A DNA stretch of 64,000 nt from Phanerochaete sordida (lineage: Eukaryota; Basidiomycota; Agaricomycetes; Polyporales; Phanerochaetaceae), in the NCBI GenBank assembly GCA_019973155.2, contig BPQB01000007.1, forward strand, positions 496,001-560,000. Reading direction: 5' to 3'. Made by a program: the position numbers and the translations under genes. This document shows positions 22,715 through 34,883 of this stretch, piece after piece. Each line of letters opens with the position of its first letter. The first letter of the stretch is position 1. The notes under the pieces were generated by a model. It was not told the DNA's origin. It searched no databases and saw only the letters and a program-made list of their open reading frames with translations.

Positions 22715-25700
22715 TCTACGCGATGGCCTTAGCTACGCTTGAGACGCTGTCGGGGACGGCGGGGACGTACCTTATTTAAGGGGCGTAGAGAGAAACGAGC
22801 ACGGGTAGGACTGGGATGAGAGCGTCAGCAGGTCGTTCGGCACGGCTCGCGAGGAGGGGAGGGCACCAAAGAAATTGTCGTATAAGGTACTGTATGTGTG
22901 CGCGGAAGGTTGAGCTTGAGACCAGAGATGCGAGCAGCTGAGATGTAAGAGGAATCGGAGCCGGGAAAGGTCGTCGCAAGTTCGTGGATGGTCGTAAAAG
23001 AGAGCCCAGGAGCGATCCGAGTCGTGGAGAAGGAGGCGGGGGACGAGAGCACGAAGTGAGCAGTGTGATAGAATAGCCTCGCCCCTCACTCGTATTTCTA
23101 GCCGGCGCGCAAACACGTCCCAACTCTGTCCAATTCGGGTCCATTTCCCGGCTCTTTCCGCGCGCTCATCTGAGGCACAATCTGGACGAATCCCACGCCT
23201 GTCCCGTTTGGACATGAATCTGGGCCGATTCGGTGCCGACCCAAACGCGGGTCGAGGTTGTGAGACCCAAGTATCTTGGCCGGCTTGGAACCTACTTCCC
23301 AATGGTGGCCCCGCGGAATGACGAGAGAGGTCTCTCGAGCTCAGCCTCTTCTTGCGCGCGAACCCTGTACGACGAGCTTGCCCGGGTATCCCCGCGCCGT
23401 CTGTCCCAGCCCTTCCTACTGACCCCAGGCACGCGCGAAAAAACGAAAAATCACCAGCAGCGCTGCTCGACCTCTTTCTGCCCGATGTAAACCCAGCGGA
23501 CGAGGCGACCTAAATAACTCCTAAATTGCGCGCCATGTGTGTCTCCGCTTCTACCCTGGATTCGGAGACCCTCGATTTTTATCGCGGCGGCCTCGAGGCG
23601 CCATCAGACGACGGCCGCAGAACCCATGGCTCATTTTCAAGTCCAAGCGATCCGCAAGCGTCGCCGTCCACAGCGGCCCAGAAACACCACAGCCCGCTAG
23701 ACAGGTTCTCCCGCCCTCGTCCCGCACCGCAGACGAATCGTCGGCGATTGATTTTTTGTGTCTTGTGACGCGGCCTGCCTCTCCCAATTCCCACTGGGGA
23801 AATTGGTCGAGACCCGCCCCGCGTAGGCTTGTTCTTACGCAAGGGGCTCTCCTGCCCCGGAGGCACCTGACCTCTCTGCTTCCGTCTTGCGACGCCTCCC
23901 AGCCTCAGTGCGCTCTGCCCTGGTGGCAGTGCACCATTATTAACGAAGACCGTCCAAGCCACGGATCATGAGAATTCTGTTTCTGCCGTCGCGGGACGTT
24001 GCGCAAGCGTCTCGCGGCCGCGATAATGCGTAGCACCGTCATTGGAGGCCTGGGCAATCATCCGGTATAATCTGGTAAGTACATCGGTACCTGAGGGCCC
24101 CGCGAACCCCCGTGACACGACAGAAGGTTCTGTCAGCAGCAGTCGAGGAGACTCGACGCTTGGGCAGGGCGGCGCGGACGAGGCGCGCATGCCACAACGG
24201 GCGACAGCACGGACCAAATCTTGTCGTGCATGTGCATCGCGTACGTACGGCCTGCGGTCCAAGGGGAACATGGAGAGGCCTGATACAAACTCTAGATACC
24301 GCACGATGACTGTCTCACAGCCTCCGAAGGCGGCAGAAAGGCCTAGCTGGACGCCTTGGGCCGCCTTTCTATGGTGCGGTTCCAGTCGGAATGAACGCGC
24401 CATGGAGGCGTGGGCGCCGGACGTAGCTCGAGCGTGGATGGTCGGCGGACCCTATGACCATGGAAGCAGCTCTGCACCGCGGCGACTTTGCAGCTTGAGT
24501 GGCCGCGCGTGTAAGGCGCTTACCCTTTTCAGCGCGCAGACAATTGTCTTGCGGGCGGTTGCCCAGAGCAGTTGCTCCGAAAGGCCGTGCAAAATCGCAC
24601 TACAATCCCAGGACGAGTGCTGGAGTCGCCGTATGGGATGCACGAGTCCCAGGGCGGACGTTCTGGAAGGCCATTTGTGGAGTGCTGAGGAGGCTGGCAG
24701 GTGACGGGGCCCGCACATATAACCTTACAAGTCAAGCACGCCCGCCTAGGAAGGGCCGCTGCTGGACTCATAACGCCAGGACGCCGACAAGGGCGCAATC
24801 TGAGCGCTGAGCATCAAAGACGGCGGCGCATGCAGGTGCGAAAGCGACCGAGGACAGCGGTAATACCGTGAGTCGACACGGGCATTAAAGTTCGCTGAGC
24901 CGGCGGAACTGGGTAGGGCCTAAGTCGCGTATAGAAGGGCAGCAGATGACTGCTGAGGACGATTCTGGAGGGCAGGTGCCCTGCGCTAGACGACCATCAG
25001 GCAAGCCGACGCTGGCAAGTGACCAGGCTACTTACCTGTGTATTTCTGCGCGTAACAGACACCGACGCGCCTCGAGCCGACCGCGAGGCCCGCATCGGCG
25101 CAAGAGAGGCCTGTGCAGCGCGAGAGGGGGTGCGAAAGGCAGGTCGGGGGTGCGAGCAGGAGCTGGGACGAAGCGCAGACGCGCGCTTGGGATAGAGTTC
25201 ACTTGCACCAAGCTGCCGGTACGTTGGATTGGTGAGAGTGCTGGCGAGGCGGGGAGTGCTCGATGGAAGGGTACAGGGCATCCATCCCTCTGAACTTTGC
25301 CTTTAGAATCAAGCAGAAATCGTCCGAGCACCCCTTGTTTTCGCCGCTATCTCACCCTTGTCTTCCCAGGGCTCAGCGCGCGCCGCGCTCACACACCTTG
25401 AGCTTGCCAACAACGTCCACAGGGCCGCCAGATGCTCCTACTCTACCTCTATCGGAAGGCGATTGATGACGGCAACCTTGCTGCGCTTCTCGCGCCTGTC
25501 CTCCTACAGCGCCCCTGAAACCTTCTACTCAGTCGACCAAGTATAGCGGTGCGCTTATTTCTCCATAGACATCCTGCCGTCGCCGTCGTTAATCGTGTTA
25601 TGTTCAGGCGATGGCTCTAAATTTCCAGGCCATCTTCTCAAACTCGCCGGGCATCACTGCTGTGCAGTGCCCCGGAGCACCAGATTCTCGACGATCACCT

Positions 25701-28700
25701 GCGCAGCCGCTCTTCGGGAGCAGCCACTACATCACATATCTGCATGAGCTACTTTATAGTGCCCGATAGCCTCAGGCGAGTCCTCACTACCAGCTCCGAG
25801 GGCATCTTTGAGAAATAGGGCCGCACTGCAACACTCTAGGCCCCGCTGCTCAACAGCAACCGGTCTCGTCCTCGAAGGTCATACTCGTCTCACCGCTGCG
25901 CCTCCACTGCATGGCCCCGGAACGCTCAAAGGCGACAAATCCCGACAGAGAACGGCAGCATCCACGAGGCAACTCAACTGACCCGCCTTCTCCGCGGGCC
26001 AGCTGCGGCAGTCTCCATGCGCGTCCTGCCGAAGATTACGAGAGCGGGTACTCGGGCCACACCCCCTAGCACTGCGGGCCATCGTAGGTACGCTCTGTCA
26101 TCGATGGGAAGGCGTTGCACTTATCCGCATGCCTTCGACAGGCTACCGCGGCAGCGGCTATACCTCCGCATATGCGTCGGATCCGATACTATCATCGGGC
26201 CATGGGGAGCCTGCGGGGGTGGTGGGAGAGCTCGGAGCCCCCATCTCGTGTTGCAAAACGCGCAAGCACCTCGTGGCGCGCTTCCGGGGACTACAGGTGC
26301 GCCCGCTGGGAGCTGGTGTCCCATTCCGTCCTTTCCAGGGCTTGTTGCGAAAATTCCTGCGGAACCGCGACAGAGTTCGCGGGCCTTGCGCTTGCGAATT
26401 TGACTGTTTCGGTGCGCGCACGACACTGGCCGGGGCAAGCGTACTCATGAGCAATCACGCTCTCGTCGTGCTCGCTTATTGACCCCGCTTATGCCCTCGC
26501 CTGCATTCCACCACACGCCTCAACACTTTACAAGCCGTAGGATAGCGACGGGAGCCTAGCCCCACTGGCCTCGCTGACGCCTCAGATTTTCCTGTCTCCA
26601 GGAAGCTTCCTTTTGCCGCGCTTGTTCTCGGTCGGTTGGTCTCCTCGCCATCGGCTGTTCCTTTCGCGGAAGCAATTCATGATCACTTTCTGGCTTCTCG
26701 CTCCTGGTTACCCGTTAGCCTTCCTGCGTGAACTTGTGGCGTCCGTGCCAGGTGCGTATATCCTCGCTATGCCTTGCGTTAACCGTAGAGCCGTCTTATC
26801 CCCACGGAGCGGGTCAGCTTGGTCGCCTGCACTGTACATCTCAAGAGGCTCAAGCTTTCTGCTCAGCGACTTAGCGGTGGGCAGCCAGCAATGCCACCGA
26901 CCATGATGTTCGGGCGCCGCTGCTCAGCTGCCTACACCAACTTCCGCGTCACCCCGCATCCTGGCCACGAAGCAGGCACTTGTTGGCGGCAAGAACGACC
27001 CACCACTTCGGGGAGCTCTTGACCACGCCTTCGCGACTGCCATGTGCACCTCCGTGAGTTTCTCTCGGGAAAGCTTCTGGCAAATGATTTTTGATCGACC
27101 TGCGACTCCGGCAGGCGCTGTCCGACGCGGTGAAGACGGCGGCCTCTGGCAACATCTCCGCTGGACACGGCGGCCGATGCATCGAACATCATCTCCGCCC
27201 GTACGGGCAGAGAACGGCACGCTGCCCGAGAATATGGCCTTAACGTCAGCGCACCACGTCGGAGCCTCGTGCGCTGCTCCTGCCCGCGGCCGGCATGCCT
27301 CGTCGTGGCTGAGCACCTGCCAGCGCGGCATGCTCGATGGGAGTTGTTCTGCGTGCCAGTCTGCGAACACTTCTGATGGCGCATCTGTGCTTGGACCGGC
27401 GGCGCACATCATAAAGGCCTCGATGCCGTTGAACTCTGATTTTAACGGTGCGGCGATGTGTCACAGGTCGCCGACGCTGGCTGACATGACGTTCACCCTT
27501 ACGCGCACGGTGCCGGCTACTTTCAAGCCATACGTCCTACGAGAGCTTACGAGGAAGGTCAGCGGCCTCCGCTTGTGGCAGTCGGGTAAAAATGGACGAT
27601 CTGGCCCTCAGCGATGGCTCCGATTTACTCTCTCAGGTGTCGAGCGTTCGAAGAATACACTTATTGTATGCCCGATATCGCTCAGGCCTGCTTTCCATGA
27701 CGTTGGCGCAGACGACCACCGCTTCTCACAAGAGTCGAGCAGCGGCGAGCAGCAGCCAATTAGGAGCTGCCGAGGCAGATCGTGAAACGGGTGTACATTC
27801 ATCCAAGAGATACTGACCCGCCGTCGTCGAACACGATTGGCTGCGCTCGCCGACGGCGCGACTGTGTCCCGCCCCGCACTCCTGGCTGATAATCGGTCCC
27901 CACAAAGGAGTGTGCGATACCCCGCTTCATTTCAGCCCCTCAATATCGCCTTTTTCGACTCTCACGGTCGCTGCGACTGGCTCTCGTGCACGCAGCAGAC
28001 GTGGGCTGCGCGTTTCAGTGGCCTGGGAAGGCGAGGCTAGGCTCAGGCTCAGTGGAGTCGACTCCTCCGCTAGTGAGTGTGAAGTTCGAGGGGCGGTCAT
28101 CGTCCCTCTGGGCGCAACGCTAACTTTCCCATATCCGGTCTCAGGGCAGGACCCTCCGCCAGCGCGTCGCACGCGAATCTTTGGGCCCAATCCGAGCCAA
28201 AAGCGTCCTGTCACCTGGGTGAGTGCTCGCTAGCGTCCGCAGCCGATTCCGTTGTACGCCTGAGCTTCCACCTCGCGAATTTGAAGCCTGGCCTCCCGAG
28301 CTGATGCTACCCCAGCAAATTTTCAGGTTCTAACCACCGTGGATCGGCACCCTCGCGTTGCGGACGGTGATTGGGCGTGGGACCGCTCCCCCGTAAGCAA
28401 CATCCCTTTCACCGCTGCATCAGGGTGCCTCGCGCAGGCGCGTCTGCACCGCAGTGCGCCCAGTGAGCCCACCGACGCCGCTCGCCCGCACAGAGCGCAC
28501 CAAGGCGACCGACTGAGCCGAGGTGTCTCAGGCCTGCTCTCACGTTGTTTATCCTGTCCGTCGGTGCGACCGCACGATCTCCTGGATTGTCTGGCCTTCT
28601 GATGCGACATCTTCCCTCTGTTGCCGGAATAGCCGCCGGCCCCTCGCAGAGGGTTCATCAGGCCCTACGTACTCGTGGGTCCTCGCTGGCCTGATCGCCG

Positions 28701-31655
28701 CTGGGCCCCTCACCCCCTGCGACGGCCTGCGACTGTTCTGCCGGCGGGCCAGGCGCGACGACGCGTCGGGCTGCTGCCAGCCAGAATTTAGCCAGACCGC
28801 ACCGCCAGGTTCTAGCCGTTCATGTCTCATACACACAGACCTTAGCCGGCCCACGACAGTGCGCGACGTCATGAAAATCATTGGACACCAGCTTCCAATG
28901 CCGCCGACACCCTAGACGCGAAGCCGCGCGCAAAAAGCACCGAGGACCGGCACGCCACCACGACGGCCCTCTGCTCAAGCCCGAGGCTGGTCTCACTAGC
29001 CTAAGTAGGCTCTGCCACGACGACCAGGTGTCTACACGGCTGTTCTGTATGCTTTTAGTGCACCCTACGATCACACGTCAAATTCCTGACCGGCAGGAGA
29101 GCAGGCTCACCGGGCACCACCACGGCAGGTCTCACGTACTGCAACCTCCCCTCCCACCCAACCAATGCCATCACCTTGCTTCGCAAGATAAGCAACCTTC
29201 GCAAGCTCTGAGATCTGAGCTGCGGTCAGAAGCTTGTCGCCTAACGCCCGGCTAGCTAGAGGATACTGACCTGCCGCATGCTACCTTGGGTAGGTGATTC
29301 CACTTTATAGTCTGCGACTGATGCCAGCCCTGTAGCACAGCTTGCGTAAGGCGTCCCAGCTGACGATGACATCTTCCTGCTGCGCTCGCGATACTCAAAT
29401 ACCCCCATCCCACCTTTACAGCATCCGACCTTTGCACCGACCTGGAACTCAGAGAAGGAGCCATCGCGGATTGGGCAGCTCTTACTAACAAGCGGAGTTA
29501 CAGGTGGGAGGCAGAACTTACGTGAGTGGCAGTCTCGTTTTATATGCTTCTCGCCGCTGAAAGCCTTCATCTATCAGCAACTGAAGCGCAGTGTACGAGG
29601 AATAGTGACACTACGCACTGAGTATGACTATGATTCACCACTCAGTCGTGCCTCTCGCGAGCAGGACAGACCTCCTGAAGGCGTCCGTGCTTGACGCATG
29701 TCCGTTCCCTCTCAGAGTCTTTTGCGGCTTCTGACAAAGCGTTAGCATATAGAGTACGCCTGCGGCCTTATCACAGGCTTACGCCTTCTGTCTCATCGCC
29801 AATTCCCACAGAGCGCGCCTTCCATAACTCACTGCATGTGAGCGAAAGAAAGACGATACCTACCGTCCAAATCCTCTGCGTTTTCTCCATCTCTTCTCTC
29901 TCCTCCTGTGGCAGCTCACTAGAGCTCACTACGCCCGCGTCCGCGAGCAGCGCAGGACCGAGACCGCCGCCAAGGCCGCGGAGTTCGCGCGGCGGGCCCA
30001 CAAGCGTCCACAGGCCACTCCGCCGACAGTTTTCGTGGAGTAACCGTTTATCTACGCGAGTCTCGACACGGTCTGCGGCTAGCGGCGTCGGCTGTGAGAC
30101 ACGGAGGCGGCTGGAGACGACGACCGCGACGGTCGCAGCGGGTCGGTTCCGCGTCCCCGAACGACGGCTGCGCAGCTGCGTCGACCACGCCAGCGCACTC
30201 GACATGCGATGCTGCACATGTGCGCTGCGAGCAGGACTCGGCTTTCGAGCAAGCAAGGTCAGCAGGACGACTGTGAGGATAGACAAAAATCGAAAGAGGA
30301 CTGGGACGCTGCCTGGATCCGCTGTCTGAATATTCAGATTTCCCGCTTAGCGGAGTCTTAATAAAGAATTTAGCAGTCACATGACCGTATGCGTACGACG
30401 AGGACCTGTGCCCTCGCCTCGAGGCTCGCAGGAGCCTTACACCCACATCGAGCTCTCAGTCATGGGAGAGCTCGATGTGTGTGAAATGATTATTTTGAGG
30501 TAGGAATTCTGACTCAATAGGGCGCATACAGCATTGCTTGGTCTTCGACATCCCGATACACGCGGCGCTTCTCGCCGTCCCTACCCTCGTGCAGAAGAGC
30601 ATTGATTGACAGACATCGAAGGACGCAGCCCGCGGGATCTGCAGCTCCGATGCATAGGATGACGCGAAGCGCGTGGTACTGTGACGGATTTCTCGGCACC
30701 GCAAGACGACAACTGATGGTGTCCTTGAAGCGCAAATGCTCGGAATCGCGGCAAGTCTGCTGGTCATCGGTGCGGCGGGCTTCCTGGCCCGTAACCACAC
30801 AAGTCGTCATCATCGAATAACGATTGAACAAGGCTGAAGCAAATGATATTCGATTTGCTATACAATCTGACAAGAAGACGTTGAGCTGGTCGCGTTACCT
30901 CGTTCACTGTCATCGGCGCACTAGTCATGATACATGACCTGTCCATGCGTGCATGGTATCCCAACGTACTCGGCCAAAGCGTCGTAGAGTAATAGTCTTG
31001 CGCTTTGTCCAGAAGGGGATCTCACGGCCGAGCCGCCCTTTTTTGGGCGGAAACTAGGCCTATCCCGACAGGTTCGTCGTAGTACAGACGTTTCTGTCCT
31101 GCTCCGGCCGCGGATTGTCGGTCAAGTTGCGGACCCCACTTGTCAGCATTAGACTCCGGTATCACTGAGTTGGATGCACCATTCGCGCATCATATACAAA
31201 TCGGGCGGAGTATTGAGTGCCAATCGTGAGAGCTCTGCATATAAAACGAATAACTCCCACGCCACGAGGGCTCGTCACTGGCGAGGGAGTACTTAGTGCT
31301 TTGCATGCCTGCTTTCGTGTACTTGAGGTGTTTGCTAAGCTTCGCACTCCTATAACATGATAAGTATATATGCTATGGTTCAATCTCGGAGGCTGTGTCG
31401 TCGTAGCTGGTATAGTCAGTCATACAACTGTAAAGGCAGCAGAGGCTTTCTCACAGCGCGTAACGCGGTCACGTGCAGCCACTTCCTCATATTTAAAGTC
31501 CGCCCTCCGAATATCGCGTATATAGTCTCGCGTCTCAGCTCGCACTGTCAGGGGGGTGTCTCCTCCCCCGGAAACTAGACCATGTCTAGCCGTATTTTAC
31601 AGCCTCCAGCAGCCCACTTTCGCCCCACACAACTTGCACAGAACCACACACAACC
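22715..31655. other. About 9 kb with no recognisable gene
   Basis: The largest gap in the window, between the Ras-type GTPase and oligoribonuclease. Frames of up to 220-250 codons stay open in places (24042-24704 and 27042-27785 on plus, 29771-30286 on minus), but their translations are rich in Arg, Pro, Ser and Cys. They match no family I know and are often open in several frames at once. I see no reverse transcriptase, integrase or transposase motif, no tRNA, and no obvious terminal repeat. It may be decayed DNA, long noncoding transcription units, or fast-evolving genes with many introns. A hairpin lies near its right side at 30444-30479. Confidence 0.5.
30444..30479. repeat. Perfect 14-bp inverted repeat (hairpin)
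   Basis: CACATCGAGCTCTC at 30444-30457 and its exact reverse complement at 30466-30479 are separated by an 8-base loop. The pairing continues outward for four more bases with one mismatch. It lies in a gene-free stretch, so it could be a transcript end, a structured RNA, or the remains of a small mobile element. Confidence 0.7.
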
Positions 31656-32929
31656 ATGCTCAACGCTCCCGCCGTGCACCCCGCAGCCCCGGCGAACCAG
31701 AACCAGCCTCTGGGTCCGTACGACTCATGGAAGAGCCCTATCGTTTGGATAGACCTGGAGACCACAGGAATCGACGTCTTTGGCGACACTATTCTCGAGA
31801 TCGCTGTGCGTCGCGATGTTTCTCCTCACTGATTCGCCTTGCTCACGGAGTCATTCTCAGGTCATTATCACCGACAAGTACCTTCGCAAGGCCCATGCAG
31901 GCATCCACTATGTCATCAAAACCGACGAGGAAACCCTGGAGAAGTGAGTCGTCGCTCCTATGCTGTCGCCAGCGTAAACCGATAGCATCTCGTTCTAGAA
32001 TGGTACCCGATTGCGTCGAAATGCACACGAAGGTGAGCGCACGCCGGATTACTCGTCGTTTCGATGGGCGTGGCTCATGCCGTCGCCTTGTCCAGTCCGG
32101 GCTGTACCAGGAGTGCCTTCAGTCAACGTACACAAAGGACTTTGTCTACAGCAAAGTGCTGAGCTACATCAAGAAATACGTCCCCCTGGCGCACCGTGCT
32201 GTCATCGGAGGCAGCTCTGTCCAATTCGACAAGATCTTCCTCCTGCGGGAGATGCCGGAGATCGTCAAGCACCTCAAGTACCAGTACGTGTGTTCTCTTC
32301 TTCGTGTGATAAAGGCTCATGTACGTGACATCGTTGTTACTAGGGTCCTTGGTAGCTATTCTTCCATCCTATCGGTCCTCTAGCATAACTGACCACTGTT
32401 TGTATTTCTCCCTCAAGATGTTTCTTCGATCATGGTGGGTCCCACAGTACTGATGGTGCGACATACGCTCACAGTGTTCATGATTCAGTATGAAGCCAGA
32501 GCGATCTTCCCTGAGGATGTCCAGCCTCGTAAGCCCCTTGGAAAGCACAGGTCAGCAGAGACCACACGTCGGCGGTCTCATCACACTCTGACGTCTCTCG
32601 TCGGGACAGGGCCCTGGCCGATATCGAGAACTCCATTGCGCGTAAGTCCGTCGTCTGGTTGTCGTGTCCGAGACTGACGCACCATGGGTTCAGAACTCAA
32701 GTGGTACCGTGCCCACCTCTACAAGACTCCCGACGAGGCGCGTGCCTCCGTCGAGGCAGCCCGGGGTGCAACCAGGACTGCTCCGCTCCAGGCTACCGCG
32801 TCTCTGCCGACGCCGCCTCCCGAGCAGGGCGCTGCAGGCCCCTCCAGGCCAATCAATGGCCAAGGGAGTTCGCGCGGCATGCAGAGGGCGCCTTCCGGGG
32901 GCGCGGGCCACAGGATGGCTCCGTACTAG
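31656..32929 (+). CDS. Oligoribonuclease (REX2/ORN type)
   Basis: 3'-5' exonuclease that degrades very short RNAs to nucleotides, usually in mitochondria and cytosol. It starts MLNAPAVHPAAPANQNQ with a short variable leader. ExoI reads VWIDLETTG with both acidic residues. Next come KTDEETLEKMVPDCVEMH, SGLYQECLQSTYT, ExoII as IGGSSVQFDKIFLLREMP (Asp kept, but GG where GN is usual) and ExoIII as GKHRALADIENSIAQLKWYR (His and Asp kept). The tail after about HLYKTPDEARA is an extra Pro/Gly-rich extension. Exons near 32330-32500 are the least certain, because one donor there is weak. Catalysis should be intact. Confidence 0.9.
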
Positions 32930-34383
32930 AGGACTCTCGAGCCCCGGTAAGTCAGCTCGCGTGTACGCATGTGTCGCTTCTGAGTTTGCTGACGGTCTCG
33001 CTCAGAATATCTGTTTCGATCTGACGACGCTATATTTCCCGAACCTACTGTACAACAAAGCGCCTCTTGAGTATTGTATGTCAGTTTACGCTCTCAAAAT
33101 GAGATCATGCGAATGGAATAGAATGAAAGATGGGAACGACCTATATTGTGTGCTCTTGACTGTCTGGTCAACGACTAGTGAACCATAGAGGGTAGATCTT
33201 CGAGCGCCTTGGAGCAGCGGGCCCACGCCCGACCTACCACTAAGTCCAGATTCAATAAATTTGATAATCACTGGAAGAAAAGTGCGCGAGGTATGGTTGC
33301 ATGCCGGACATAGAACGCATTTACGTGGACGCCTCTTCGACGGGGAGCAGGCGGAACGCGCGAACGGTTGTCTACCTCTCGAACCCGAGGCGAGGCCCTC
33401 GCTTTCGCCTCCTGGGCGTCGGTGAAACCTGTCCTTGTTAGTACATGGAAGATACGCAGAATTACCGACGGGAAAAGGGTTGCCTGACGCCGCTGGAGGC
33501 ATAGGGGAGGTTTGTCGTCTCGGAGACACAGGCATGGCGTCACCGGGGACCGAGCCCGAGATCAAGCATTAGACCGGGACTGACCATGGGAGTATTTCTC
33601 ATGAGGATCTGTAGGACATGAACGCAGTAACAGCAGATTGGTATAGTTTCGGGGCAACATATGCTTGGCACACTGAGAAGTAGTAAGCATTGTGCGAGAA
33701 GCATTCATCGTGGATGCTTACCGCGTGAAGACACGAATAGCCCTATGAATGTCACAGGGAAGCTTCACGAACGTCGTCAAGAGGCTTTAGAGCGTCGTTA
33801 AGGCTTTAGCCTTCGCATGCATGACAGGACGCGGATCGGTGACCTGGACCAGGTTGCACATGGAGGGTCAATCTTGGGGACCTCGGTACAACATAAGAAA
33901 GATAAGCTGGCTGTCGCAGCAGATAATCAGCGGATAGTTTGTAAAAGATTCTGACCTCGGACATGCTAGGTGAGTCTGTTCCGGTCGCTGGGGACACAGG
34001 ACGATGGTGAGCTTCCCATGGGTGTCTGCGCGCGCGAGCGGGCGCAGGGCCCGCCGCCACCGCGGTGAGAACGGACTGCGCGCGGCGCTGTGCGATGAAA
34101 AAGCAGAGTGCATAGTCCGGCGGAAGTGCACAGCATGTGCGAATGCAGGGGCGGGCTGGGCTGGACGGGGGAGAGGAACGACTGAACCTGCCAAAAGCGG
34201 CGTCCCGGAGGCAAGTGATGGCATGAGCGGAGGGCAGCCCGGACCCAGCAGCCCTGGCGCCCTCCTGACTCCCGGCACTAGCCACAGCTATAAACCCCTG
34301 CACCCTCCGGCCCACCCACGCGCCCTCGCCCTCGCCCTCGCACCCACCACCGCCCTCGACGACCCCGCACGACCCCCGCCGCC
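32930..34383. other. Intergenic, with TATA box of the Yippee gene
   Basis: About 1.45 kb. No supported frame. TATAAAC at 34289-34295 lies 95 bp before the Yippee start codon, followed by a CCCTCGCC-rich leader. The part at 33190-33560 has open frames in two minus-strand phases without any family motif. Confidence 0.5.
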
Positions 34384-34883
34384 ATGGGCATGAGCTACCG
34401 CCGCTACCTCTCGGGTGCCCGCATCTACGGCTGCTCCGAGTGCAAGACCCACCTCGCGACCATACACTCCATGATCTCTAGGGTCCGTGCCTGTCCGCCG
34501 CAGCAGTGACAGCAGAGCTGACGAGGCGTGCCTGCAGGCTTTCAACGGCCAGCACGGGCGTGCATACCTCTTCGAGAATGTGTAAGTCCCCACTCGCGCC
34601 TTGCGGCATGCATGTGCCAACTGACCCTGCGGCGCAGCGTGAACATCATCGAAGGCGAGCCTGTCGACCGCCAGATGACGACCGGAAACCACACCGTGCG
34701 CGATATCTACTGTGTCAAGTGCGGCGAGACCCTGGGCTGGAAATACGTATGTACATCTCCTCTACGCGCTTTCCGGACGTGCTACATGGGTGATCTCCGT
34801 AGGACAAGGCATACGAGCCAGCGCAGAAGTACAAGGAGGGCAAGTACATCCTCGAGCGTAACCTGCTCGTCGATGTGCAGTGA
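34384..34883 (+). CDS. Yippee-family zinc-binding protein (YPEL/Moh1)
   Basis: Small single-domain protein of the conserved Yippee fold, found in the yeast GID ubiquitin ligase context as Moh1; the molecular role is not settled. It starts [21 protein letters not shown]. The two zinc knuckles are [10 protein letters not shown] and [14 protein letters not shown], spaced as in the family. Between them lies [21 protein letters not shown], and after them [16 protein letters not shown], the usual ending (the final residue is Gln). Four exons are joined by GT-AG introns that fall inside conserved blocks without disturbing the frame. A TATA box sits 95 bp upstream. Very secure. Confidence 0.95.

Noticed and set aside
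24042..24704. 220-codon plus-strand frame in the gene-poor block
   Set aside because: No motif, Arg/Ser-rich composition and other frames open nearby; GC-rich DNA explains it.
22715..31655. LTR retrotransposon or DNA transposon
   Set aside because: I found no reverse transcriptase, integrase or transposase motif and no terminal repeats by eye.
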